Of a stretch of DNA of 64,000 nucleotides, positions 43,809 to 51,859 are shown in pieces. The DNA lies in assembly GCA_963676845.2 (NCBI GenBank), contig CAXXKK010000034.1, positions 62,001 to 126,000 of the forward strand, in the 5' to 3' direction. The notes under the pieces are model-generated. The model saw nothing but the letters and a program-made list of their open reading frames with translations. It had not been told where the DNA came from and searched no databases. This DNA is from G963662675 sp963676845 (lineage in GTDB: Bacteria; Bacteroidota; Bacteroidia; Bacteroidales; Prolixibacteraceae). The translations under genes were made by a program, and so were the position numbers. Each line of letters starts with the position of its first letter. Position 1 is the stretch's first letter.

Positions 43809-44918
43809 TTATGCCAGAATGGTTTTATTTTCAATAGGTAATGTAAATGACATAGTGGTTCCTTGCTTTAATATACTTTCTGCTTTTATATTTCCACCAT
43901 TGTGTTCAACAAATTCTTTGCAAAGGATTAATCCTAACCCATTTCCTTTTTCTTTTTCAGTGCCAGAAGTACTTGAGTTTTGTTTTACATTGAATATTTT
44001 TTCAACTCTTTCAGGTTCAATTCCAACACCATTATCGGCGATTGATACCTGTAGCAATTTTTTGTTGAGTTCTGTTTTTATATTGATCTCTCCTCCGCGA
44101 GGTGTAAATTTTATAGCATTTGTAAGTAAATTCCGAATAACAAGATCTACCATATTTTTGTCTGCAAAAACCTGGTTTTGATTATCGATAGTTGCTTTAA
44201 GAGTGATTTCTTTTAGACTAGCGCGATCTTTTATTGCCTTCAGATTATTATTTACAATTTCATCGATGTGAATAATTTCAGGATTTATTTGTAAAACACC
44301 AGATTGTAATCTAGCCCATTTTAATAAGTTATCTAATAAATCTAAGGTGCTTTGAGATGACGTTTCAAGGTCATTATAAATCTCTTTTATTTCTTCCTCT
44401 GATAAATATTGACTGTTTTCTTTTAAAATCTTGGAATAGCTTAATGATACTCCAATTGAACCTCTCAGATCATGAGAAATAATGGAGAAAAATTTGTTTT
44501 TAGTATCAATTTCTTCCTGTAGTTTTTCCTTTGTTGCTTTTAAGGAGAGATGTGTGTGTACGCGGGCAAGTAGTTCTGAACCAACAAAAGGTTTTGTGAT
44601 GTAATCGACAGCTCCTATTTCTAGCCCTTCTACAATATCGGTGGTTTCAGTTTTTGCTGTTAGAAATATAACAGGTATATCTTGGGTCTTTTCGTTTTCT
44701 TTTAGTTTCTTACAAACCTCATAGCCATTCATCACGGGCATCATAACATCCAGAAGGATTAAATCAGGCTTTATTTTATTAACTGTATCTAACGCTTGTT
44801 GTCCATTCATGGCAACAGCAATTTGGCAATTAATCTGTTTTAAAAGATTTCCCAGTACTTGTAGGTTTGCTGGGGTATCATCAACAATTAAAATAATTGG
44901 TTTTATAGGACTAGGCAT
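43809..44918 (-). CDS. response regulator-histidine kinase (REC-HisKA-HATPase)
   Basis: A 369-residue cytoplasmic signalling protein. REC domain (1-125) with acidic pair D13-D14 and phosphosite D57 in LILLDVMMPVMNG; HisKA with H149 in FSIISHDLRGSIG; HATPase with N-box NLLTNAIKFTPRGG, DNGVGIEP and GNGLGLILCKEFVEHNGG. A receiver at the N-terminus of a kinase suggests that it accepts phosphate from the hybrid kinase encoded next to it and relays to another target. Last gene of the stressosome operon, 19 bases after the hybrid kinase gene. Confidence 0.92.
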   Translation of the reverse strand: MPSPIKPIILIVDDTPANLQVLGNLLKQINCQIAVAMNGQQALDTVNKIKPDLILLDVMMPVMNGYEVCKKLKENEKTQDIPVIFLTAKTETTDIVEGLEIGAVDYITKPFVGSELLARVHTHLSLKATKEKLQEEIDTKNKFFSIISHDLRGSIGVSLSYSKILKENSQYLSEEEIKEIYNDLETSSQSTLDLLDNLLKWARLQSGVLQINPEIIHIDEIVNNNLKAIKDRASLKEITLKATIDNQNQVFADKNMVDLVIRNLLTNAIKFTPRGGEINIKTELNKKLLQVSIADNGVGIEPERVEKIFNVKQNSSTSGTEKEKGNGLGLILCKEFVEHNGGNIKAESILKQGTTMSFTLPIENKTILA

Positions 44919-44937
44919 AATTAATTGCTTTTAGCTG

Positions 44938-47106
44938 TTAATTTAAATATTTTTTATAAAAATTTAAAAGGGCCTCATATTGATTTATTGTTCCTGGAAG
45001 TGCTGTTATATCAAATGATTGAACCTGACTTTCAATTTTATTTGCCCAGTCAGTTAAATGAGTAGCTTCATGTTTGTGCCCAAGTTCTTTTATCTCTATT
45101 GCAAAAGTAGTTATCTCATCCAGAATAAGCGTGTCTCTAATGTTCTCCCATTTAGTCATGAACGTGCTTTCAAGCTGATCGTATAACTCATCGATACCAA
45201 CAATGCTTTGTTCGCTTTGCTCATTTTCCTTAGTAATTATGTCCTGGTTATTGTCTGCCACATTTAAATCAAAGTCAATGTATTTTTTAATCTCTTTTAC
45301 AACCTGATCTCGAGTAACAGGTTTACTTAGATAACTATTAAATCCTTGTTTTAATATTTCTTCTTTTTGTTCTTTCATGGCCGATGCTGTGAAAGCAATA
45401 ATTGGGATATTCTTTGTGCTTTGATATGCTTTTATTTCTCGCATTGCTGTTATTCCATCAACCTTCGGCATTTTCAAATCCATAAGAATAAGGTCTGGAA
45501 TTATTTCTTTTGCTTTTGCAATTGCTTCTTCACCATCTTCGGCTTCAACAACTTCTATTGGTTGCGATTGGAGAAAACTTTCGATTAAATGCCTATTGTG
45601 AATAACATCGTCAACAACTAATAGAGTTGCCGGTTTAAAAGTGATGTTAACATCTTCATCTTCGTTTTGCTGTATAATTCCTTCTGTTTGCTCTGAAAAT
45701 TCAAGGTTTTTAAGGCAAACGGTAAAAGTACTACCTTTCCCGATATCACTTTTTACAGAAATATAGCCTCCCATCATTTTAACCAGTCGGTTGGTAATAG
45801 TCAAGCCCAAACCAGTTCCTCCGTATTTAGATTGATTTTGGTTTTTTTGTTGCTCAAAAGCTTCAAATATTTTATCTGACTGATCTTGTGGAATTCCAAT
45901 ACCTGTATCTTCAACGTAGAAATTTAGGTTAACCCAGTCTTGCTTTTTACTGGATTTATCATTTCTCACTGATAGTTTTACATAGCCATGATCTGTAAAT
46001 TTTACGGCATTACCTACCAAATTAAATAAGATTTGTCTTAAACGAACGTCATCAAGAATAATAACTTGAGGTACATCTTCTTCGATGTCGAGAATTAAAT
46101 CAATCTTTTTTTCTTGAGTTTTGTGTTGAAATATTTGTCCCGTTTCCTGAATGAGAGAATAGAGATCAACAGATCTGTACTGAAGATCCATTTTCCCAGC
46201 TTCAATTTTTGAGAGGTCAAGAATATCATTGATAATATTCATTAAAGCATTTCCACTTGAAATAATTGCTTGTAAATATTTTAGCTGACTTTCTTCCATA
46301 TTCCCTTTTGAAAGTAAGTCTGAGAAACCCAAAATTGCATTCATTGGTGTTCGAATTTCATGACTCATGTTAGCTAAAAATTCACTTTTTGCTTTATTTG
46401 CTTCCTCTGCTTCTTGTTTGGCTTTTTCAATAGCCATTGCTTTGTCTTCTAGTTCCCGGTTTAATGCAACAACTCCTTTATTAGTTTCTTCCAGCTCTTG
46501 GTTGATTAATTCAATTTCGTCGTTTCTTTCCTGAAGACTTTTTAATAAATATTGGAGTTCGTGGTTTTGAGAATTGATGGTATCTACCATGCTTGAATCA
46601 CCACGTTCAATTATTTTTTGAAAAGCTTTTTCAATAGAATTAATCCGCTCATGAGAAAGATTGTAGGAATGATTAGGGAGCCACTTGGTTGTAGTAATTG
46701 TTGTTCCTTTATTTGGAACCGTTTGAATGTGAAACTCATCCATTAAACGTTGTGACCCAATTAAACCAACTCCCATTCCTTTCTTTGACTTGTAGGTTCC
46801 TGCTCGTATTTCATCCAGGTTTTCTATTCCCTTACCTTCATCTTTGAAAATAAGTAGAATTCCTGATGATTTATCATTTCTTGTTGCTAGTTTAAATTCA
46901 ATGATTCCTCCATTGGCATGTTCGAGCATGTTGCGGCAAAGTTCGGAAACGGTGGTCCCAATTCTGATGCAAGTGATTTGGTCAAAACTCATTTCTTTTG
47001 CAAGCAATGACCCCAGGTTTCTTGCTCTAACCACATCGGATTCAAATTTTACTGGAATTGTGCCAATTGAATTAGTTGTAGCGTATGATAAGAACGGTTG
47101 CGTCAT
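44938..47106 (-). CDS. hybrid histidine kinase with an N-terminal RsbT-like ATPase domain
   Basis: A 722-residue protein. Residues 1-145 are a serine-kinase-type HATPase like RsbT (ELCRNMLEHANGG N-box, DEGKGIENLDE, KKGMGVGLIGSQRL), followed by a long coiled coil (about 180-240), HisKA with H249 in NMSHEIRTPMNA, HATPase (NLVGNAVKFT, DTGIGIPQ, GTGLGLTITNRLV), a receiver domain (about 500-620, Asp in LILMDLKMPKVDG) and a helical Hpt-like tail whose phospho-His is not apparent. It lacks transmembrane segments. The RsbT-like head probably binds the stressosome, making the kinase a stressosome output. Its start overlaps the previous gene by 35 bases. Confidence 0.9.
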   Translation of the reverse strand: MTQPFLSYATTNSIGTIPVKFESDVVRARNLGSLLAKEMSFDQITCIRIGTTVSELCRNMLEHANGGIIEFKLATRNDKSSGILLIFKDEGKGIENLDEIRAGTYKSKKGMGVGLIGSQRLMDEFHIQTVPNKGTTITTTKWLPNHSYNLSHERINSIEKAFQKIIERGDSSMVDTINSQNHELQYLLKSLQERNDEIELINQELEETNKGVVALNRELEDKAMAIEKAKQEAEEANKAKSEFLANMSHEIRTPMNAILGFSDLLSKGNMEESQLKYLQAIISSGNALMNIINDILDLSKIEAGKMDLQYRSVDLYSLIQETGQIFQHKTQEKKIDLILDIEEDVPQVIILDDVRLRQILFNLVGNAVKFTDHGYVKLSVRNDKSSKKQDWVNLNFYVEDTGIGIPQDQSDKIFEAFEQQKNQNQSKYGGTGLGLTITNRLVKMMGGYISVKSDIGKGSTFTVCLKNLEFSEQTEGIIQQNEDEDVNITFKPATLLVVDDVIHNRHLIESFLQSQPIEVVEAEDGEEAIAKAKEIIPDLILMDLKMPKVDGITAMREIKAYQSTKNIPIIAFTASAMKEQKEEILKQGFNSYLSKPVTRDQVVKEIKKYIDFDLNVADNNQDIITKENEQSEQSIVGIDELYDQLESTFMTKWENIRDTLILDEITTFAIEIKELGHKHEATHLTDWANKIESQVQSFDITALPGTINQYEALLNFYKKYLN

Positions 47107-48133
47107 CAGTTTTTCTTGAAAATTTATTCAGAATTTCTTCAGCCATCTGTTGCGGATGGCCTTTAAAGTTGATGTCATCACAGTCCCAACGGGTTTTTAT
47201 GCCATCACTATACATACACAAGGTATCTCCTGGAGAGAATTCGTATTCGAAAACTCTGGGAGTACGAATGTTGTGCCCAATTATTCCGCCATAAGAAAGT
47301 AAACTTTTTCTTCCATTGTTCATGGAATGTAAAATCCCTTCAATGTTTCCTATTCCGGAAAATGCAAGTTTTTTTAATTCAGTATCTATCGACACAAGCC
47401 CTATCACTGCACCTCTGGTATTTCTAAGAGAAAGGTGAGTGTGTTGCAATAAATTGTTAACGGGTAAATCAGACTTTAGTAGTAACTGTTCTTTGGCCAT
47501 TTGAGAAGCCATATGAGCATCGGTTCCATGACCAAGTCCGTCAATTACAGCAGCAACTGTCTTTGTTGGGGATAAGTGGTTGTACATAAAACAATCACCA
47601 TTTAATTTTTCCCCTGGTTTTGGTAGAGTTGCAGCTCCTATTTCAATATTCCTGTTAGTGCCTATCCATTGTTTGGATGGAAGCCATTTTAAAGCACGAA
47701 TATAATTTGTAAACTGAGATAATTCAGGAACAAGGGAGTTATCAAAAGGAAATTTGTCTTTGCTGTTAAATTCAAATTCATCAGAAAATCTTCGAATTGC
47801 CCCTAATCCTACTCCAAGTGTCCCTTGTTCTGTGTACCCGTCGGAAATAGCTTTGTTAACATCGGAAATCCCAGGTCCAGAGTCAATGCAGAAAATTTCA
47901 ATTCCCTTTTGAAAAGAATCAGTAATTAACTCAAAGAAAATTAAACGACCTTTTTTCCCTCCGTGTTTTATGACATTGCTAACCATTTCAGTAACCAAAA
48001 TGGCAATTTCACCAACTTTAACCTCATTAAAGCCAACATCTTTAGCTGCACTTGCGGATTTTCGTCTGCAAACGCCAATATCAGCTTCGTTGTCTATTTG
48101 AAGGTTAAGTTTTTGATTTTTAGTTATTTCCAT
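47072..48133 (-). CDS. RsbT-like ATPase fused to SpoIIE/PP2C phosphatase
   Basis: A 353-residue two-domain protein. Residues 1-135 are a HATPase_c_2 serine-kinase fold (TEMVSNVIKHGG, DSGPGISDVNK, GTLGVGLGAIRRFSDEF). Residues about 165-353 are a PP2C/SpoIIE phosphatase with metal motifs VIDGLGHGTDAH and MYSDGIKTRWD. The phosphatase half resembles RsbX, which resets RsbR/RsbS in Bacillus, but the fused ATPase domain is unlike Bacillus RsbX. Overlaps rsbT by 10 bases and the next gene by 35, so the products are tightly coupled. Confidence 0.88.
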   Translation of the reverse strand: MEITKNQKLNLQIDNEADIGVCRRKSASAAKDVGFNEVKVGEIAILVTEMVSNVIKHGGKKGRLIFFELITDSFQKGIEIFCIDSGPGISDVNKAISDGYTEQGTLGVGLGAIRRFSDEFEFNSKDKFPFDNSLVPELSQFTNYIRALKWLPSKQWIGTNRNIEIGAATLPKPGEKLNGDCFMYNHLSPTKTVAAVIDGLGHGTDAHMASQMAKEQLLLKSDLPVNNLLQHTHLSLRNTRGAVIGLVSIDTELKKLAFSGIGNIEGILHSMNNGRKSLLSYGGIIGHNIRTPRVFEYEFSPGDTLCMYSDGIKTRWDCDDINFKGHPQQMAEEILNKFSRKTDDATVLIIRYN

Positions 48134-48549
48134 TTCATTATGCGGACAATTGTCCCTTTTCCTATTTCACTCTCTATCTCGAAATTATCTACCAATCTTT
48201 TGGCCCCAGGTAATCCATAGCCCATTCCTTTTCCTGATGTATATCCATCACTCATGGCCAATTCCAGGTTTTCAATCCCAGGACCTTGATCATAGCAGGT
48301 TACAATTAAGGCATTGTGTCCTTCATAAATGCCCTTTTCAATTAGAACATTTCCTCCACCTGCATAATTATACATGTTTCTAAATAATTCGGAAACGGCT
48401 GTTGTAATCCGGGTTTGTTCAACAATTCCCATCCTTGCATTTTTTGCATGGGTTCTAACAGCCTGTCTTACTCGCACAATATCTTGTTCCGTTATTATCG
48501 GACTTTCTTCCAGTTTTTCCCAGTCTGTGTAAGATATGATTTTAGACAT
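48124..48549 (-). CDS. rsbT: RsbT-type serine/threonine switch kinase
   Basis: A 141-residue HATPase-only protein. N-box ELFRNMYNYAGGG, DQGPGIENLELAM, and GKGMGYGLPGAKRL G2 motif are all complete, the last being characteristic of RsbT, which phosphorylates RsbR and RsbS and, when released, activates a downstream partner. It follows rsbS by nine bases. There is no RsbU-type phosphatase with an RsbT-docking N-terminus; the following genes instead carry RsbT-like domains themselves. Confidence 0.92.
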   Translation of the reverse strand: MSKIISYTDWEKLEESPIITEQDIVRVRQAVRTHAKNARMGIVEQTRITTAVSELFRNMYNYAGGGNVLIEKGIYEGHNALIVTCYDQGPGIENLELAMSDGYTSGKGMGYGLPGAKRLVDNFEIESEIGKGTIVRIMKWK

Positions 48550-48558
48550 TAATTAGAA

Positions 48559-48948
48559 TTACAATAAGTTCGCATCTTCAAGTCTTTTTTCTAGCATCTC
48601 AATACCGTTTTCCATATTTAGGGCAGTATCGACTCCCGGCATTTCAAGCCCAAGTTCAACCAGCGTAATAGCAACCGCTGGTTGCATTCCTACAATTACA
48701 ACTGCAGCATCCATAATGGACGCCATAGAAGCCATTCCGGAAAGCATACGTCCAATAAAAGAATCAACCATCTCTAGAACTGAGATGTCGATTAAAACCC
48801 CTTTTGCTCCAGTTCGTTCAATTTCTTTAAGTATCTGAGATTGAAGTTGAATAGCCAGCTTATCATGCATGTCAACTTGAATGGAAACTATTAGGAAATC
48901 CTTGATTTTAATTATCGGGATTTTTTTCTCATTATAATCAACATTCAT
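48559..48948 (-). CDS. rsbS: stressosome STAS protein RsbS
   Basis: A single-domain STAS protein of 129 residues, the scaffold subunit of the stressosome. The phosphosite equivalent to Bacillus RsbS Ser59 is S63 in MVDSFIGRML, in the canonical DISVLEMVDSF context, and the C-terminal GMQPAVAITLVELGL helix matches. It binds RsbT in the unstressed state. Gene order RsbR-RsbS-RsbT is the conserved RST module. Confidence 0.92.
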   Translation of the reverse strand: MNVDYNEKKIPIIKIKDFLIVSIQVDMHDKLAIQLQSQILKEIERTGAKGVLIDISVLEMVDSFIGRMLSGMASMASIMDAAVVIVGMQPAVAITLVELGLEMPGVDTALNMENGIEMLEKRLEDANLL

Positions 48949-48960
48949 TAGGCTTCGGTT

Positions 48961-49638
48961 TCAGTTTTTTTCTTTTGTGCTCAATTTTATTTTTCCATCA
49001 ATGATTTGATCATTTTGTTTCATGGCATAGATCATTGCATCTTGTAAAGTTGCTTTTGTTTTAATGCTTGAAAGATCAATTCCAAGGTGTACAATTGTTT
49101 GAGCAATAGATGGACTTATTCCTGAAATAATACATTCGGCACCTAGTAATTTTGCTGAAGTCACAGTTTTAAGTAAGTGGTTTGCAACCTGAGTGTCAAC
49201 AGTTGGAACACCTGTGATATCCAAAATTGAATAAGTACAGCCTGTTGCAACAATTTTTTCAAGAAGATTTTCCATCATTATTTGTGCTCTCTGGCTGTCG
49301 AGAGTTCCAATTACCGGAAGAATAAGAATATTATCCCACACCTTTGTAACGGGGCTTGATAATTCCATGAGGTCTTCCTGTTGTTGTAAGATGGTTTTTT
49401 GTTGATCTTGTATTTTAGAAAGTTTGTCTTGAAGTTCTTCTTTCATTTGCTCACTTTTCTTAAGCTCATAAGTGAGATCGTCAATTAAGATATTAAGAGC
49501 TTCTTCAATACCAGTAAGGTCATCTTCAATTTCAACATTAACACGAGTGTCCATGTCTCCTGCTGCAACAGAAGTTAGAACATCTTCAATATGTTCTATA
49601 CGTTCTTTTGCATTTTCAAAATTAATTTGTTCAATCAT
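48961..49638 (-). CDS. rsbR: stressosome STAS protein RsbR with a HAMP-like N-terminus
   Basis: A 225-residue protein with a C-terminal STAS domain (about 100-210). Two phosphosites are placed like T171 and T205 of Bacillus RsbRA: S115 in GTLDSQRA (Ser instead of Thr) and T149 in VPTVDTQVA, 34 residues apart as in Bacillus. The N-terminal ~90 residues are helical and HAMP-like (SVAAGDMDTRVNVE, EEALNILIDDL) with a coiled coil, and not the globin fold of Bacillus RsbR, so the sensed signal differs. It lies 12 bases from rsbS. Confidence 0.88.
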   Translation of the reverse strand: MIEQINFENAKERIEHIEDVLTSVAAGDMDTRVNVEIEDDLTGIEEALNILIDDLTYELKKSEQMKEELQDKLSKIQDQQKTILQQQEDLMELSSPVTKVWDNILILPVIGTLDSQRAQIMMENLLEKIVATGCTYSILDITGVPTVDTQVANHLLKTVTSAKLLGAECIISGISPSIAQTIVHLGIDLSSIKTKATLQDAMIYAMKQNDQIIDGKIKLSTKEKN

Positions 49639-49645
49639 TGCTATA

Positions 49646-50008
49646 TTATCTTTGTTCTTTTAACCATTTAATTCCTTCTTCTTGTGTTTTGAAGAAGTTC
49701 CCATTTGTTTTTCTATCTCCTGATTTTAAAATGACTTTTAAAATCATACGGACTGCAGCACTAGCTCCAATAAAAGCCATATCAGTAATACCAGTTTCGT
49801 GAATTATTTGATTGGTCTTTTCTCTGGTTTCCCGATTTTCAAATTTGTGAGATTTTTCAGTTGTGATCAACATTTGACGATATGGTTTCCCTTCAAGGAC
49901 TTCCAATACTTTTTCTTTTACAGCAGGAACCTGATCTAACATATAGTCTTCGTGTAAGTCAAAACGAACAAGGTCATTTTCAGAGTCATAATAGATCTCG
50001 TGTTTCAT
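49646..50008 (-). CDS. SpoIIAA-like (STAS/SEC14) protein
   Basis: A 120-residue cytoplasmic protein that looks like the SpoIIAA-like/STAS-SEC14 family: IYYDSENDLVRFDLHEDYMLDQVPAVKEKVLEVL pattern of strands then helix, a central strand MLITTEKSHKF, and a C-terminal FKTQEEGIKWLKEQ helix common to these proteins. It has no clear Ser/Thr phosphosite. First gene of the operon, eight bases before rsbR, so it may be an additional stressosome component; family assignment is moderately supported. Confidence 0.65.
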   Translation of the reverse strand: MKHEIYYDSENDLVRFDLHEDYMLDQVPAVKEKVLEVLEGKPYRQMLITTEKSHKFENRETREKTNQIIHETGITDMAFIGASAAVRMILKVILKSGDRKTNGNFFKTQEEGIKWLKEQR

Positions 50009-50271
50009 TTCAAGTATTATTTGGTGTTTGGTAATTTGTTGCTTATCAATTGTTGAAAATAGTGAATAGTCATTTATATTTCAATATAAGAATAGATAAA
50101 AAATCATTTTTTTATTGAAGTGTGGTTTTAATTTATTGATTAAGAGTTGTTTACTTGTTCTTTTTCGTTTCTGTGAATGAAGAGTAATTAGACCATTTTG
50201 AATGATTTATTGGAGTTTTAAGTGACAGAATGCTTTCTCTATAGGGTTATTACAGGATTAACTGAAAAATA

Positions 50272-50303
50272 AAAGCTGAAGATCATTTCTGAAATTCAGC
50301 TTT
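50272..50303 (-). terminator. terminator of tRNA-Leu
   Basis: On the minus strand a 9-bp stem AAAGCTGAA/TTCAGCTTT is followed by TTTTATTTTTC. It begins five bases after the tRNA 3' end. The remaining DNA to 50008 is AT-rich with no recognisable feature. Confidence 0.75.
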
Positions 50304-50307
50304 ATTG

Positions 50308-50391
50308 TGCCCAGTAAAGGACTCGAACCTTCACGTCCAAAAGGACACTAGTCCCTGAAACTAGCGCGTCTACCAATTCCGCCAACTGGGC
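50308..50391 (-). tRNA. tRNA-Leu (anticodon CAG)
   Basis: The minus strand folds as a class II tRNA: acceptor stem GCCCAGT/ACTGGGC, D-arm with GGCGGAATTGGTAGACGC, anticodon stem CTAGT/ACTAG with loop TTCAGGG (anticodon CAG), a variable arm GTGTCCTTTTGGACGT and T-loop GGTTCGAGTCC. Discriminator A at 50308; CCA is not encoded. The large variable arm and anticodon give leucine. Confidence 0.95.
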
Positions 50392-50567
50392 TTTTGAGAG
50401 CGCAACAAATATAGAAATTTTTGATTCGTTAAAATAGAAAAGGATATAATTTATTGGATAGGAAATTGAATGAAGAATACTTTTATCGATGATTTTAGGT
50501 GCTTTGTCGGAAAAAGGTATGGTGAACCATAAATATGCTGTCTCTTTGTATTGCCTAAAAAAATGTA

Positions 50568-51827
50568 ATGATGAAAAACTGTGATTCTTTCTTTAGCCTT
50601 TTCAATAATAGTTATACTGGTTTCCCTCAAAACTTTCCAAAGTTTAGCAAAGGTGAGCAGTGTGAAAATAAAAAAGTATTCGATGTGTTTGCGGGTAAGC
50701 TGAAAAGTTATCAGGCTGATAAAAGTAAATTGAAAGAAAAGCTTCAACCTAAATCATTGAAAATTAAATTGAAGTATTTGTTCCAAAAATTCTTTGAGTA
50801 TTCTGATGAGCAGTTATCTGTGATTTTCTCAGAAGAGATGTTTCAATCGACTATAGACTTTGTTAGAGTGGCCAGATCTTTTGATCCAGAGATGTCTTTT
50901 CATGATATTTTTCAGGCAACCCGAAACGTATGGATTATGAATGGTGTCCAGTTTTTGTTAGGACAAAAGGTTGAGCTAACGCCGTCCATATTTGCATATA
51001 GTATGTTATACCCGTATACGGATAATTTTCTTGATAATCCGCTTGTTTGTGATTCTGATAAAATCAGCTTTTGTGATCGGTTTTTAAAGCGATTACAAGG
51101 TGTTGATGTTGTTGCTGTCAACGATGATGAACTTAAAATATTTCGGATGGTTGAGCTAATAGAAGAGAATTGGAATAGGGAGAAGTATCCTAAGGTTTAT
51201 GAAAGTTTGATTGGCATTCATGATGCACAGGTGAATAGTGTTCGATTACTGAATGTTTCTGATGAGTTAAATTCTGATGATATTTTAAAAATCTGTATAC
51301 AGAAAGGTGGTACTTCTGTTGTTGCAGATGGGTATTTGGTTTTGGGTAACCTGAAACTGGAACAGGAAAAGTTCCTTTACAGCTATGGAGCTTATTTGCA
51401 ATTGTTGGATGACTTGCAAGATGTTGGAGATGATTACAATTCATCATTAATGACTTATTTTTCTTTTTCGGCACAATCGCAAAAGTTGGATGAATTAGCT
51501 AATATGATTTTAAACTTGGGCTTAAAAGTAGTTCAGCAAGCTAAAAATATGGGAACCGGTCAAGTTGATGTTTTTCAATCACTCATGAGGAAAAGCATTG
51601 AGCTTTTTCTTGTTGATTCAGTACTCTCAAACAAACAGTTCTATACCAGAAAATATGTGCGAAAAATAGAAGAGCATTCTCCTTTTAGTTTGGATTTTAT
51701 TCGGAATCAAAAACGATTACAGGTAAATATTCAGGAGAAATTAACAGATGATTTGATGGGACTGATTTCCGGGAATGAAATGAATGATACAATCAGTTTT
51801 ATTCAAAAAAAAGAACCTGCATATTGA
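50568..51827 (+). CDS. class I isoprenoid-synthase-like protein
   Basis: A 419-residue, almost entirely helical soluble protein with no signal peptide. Two aspartate-rich segments are spaced as in class I terpenoid and prenyl synthases: TDNFLD at 151-156, where DDxxD is usual, and LQLLDDLQDVGDD at 277-289, matching the second motif of trans-prenyltransferases; between them lies KGGTSVVADGYL (about 246-257). The overall size fits a squalene-synthase-like or diverged terpene-synthase fold. Substrate and product are unknown and no isoprenoid genes lie nearby. Two adjacent ATGs (50568, 50571) are both possible starts. Confidence 0.7.
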   Translation: MMKNCDSFFSLFNNSYTGFPQNFPKFSKGEQCENKKVFDVFAGKLKSYQADKSKLKEKLQPKSLKIKLKYLFQKFFEYSDEQLSVIFSEEMFQSTIDFVRVARSFDPEMSFHDIFQATRNVWIMNGVQFLLGQKVELTPSIFAYSMLYPYTDNFLDNPLVCDSDKISFCDRFLKRLQGVDVVAVNDDELKIFRMVELIEENWNREKYPKVYESLIGIHDAQVNSVRLLNVSDELNSDDILKICIQKGGTSVVADGYLVLGNLKLEQEKFLYSYGAYLQLLDDLQDVGDDYNSSLMTYFSFSAQSQKLDELANMILNLGLKVVQQAKNMGTGQVDVFQSLMRKSIELFLVDSVLSNKQFYTRKYVRKIEEHSPFSLDFIRNQKRLQVNIQEKLTDDLMGLISGNEMNDTISFIQKKEPAY

Positions 51828-51843
51828 TTTATACAGGCTCTTT
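51810..51843. terminator. bidirectional terminator overlapping the stop codon
   Basis: AAAGAACCTG (51810-51819) pairs with CAGGCTCTTT (51834-51843) with one mismatch, between convergent genes. The stop codon of the isoprenoid-synthase-like gene is in the loop. Confidence 0.65.
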
Positions 51844-51859
51844 GATATTATTTGTTTTT

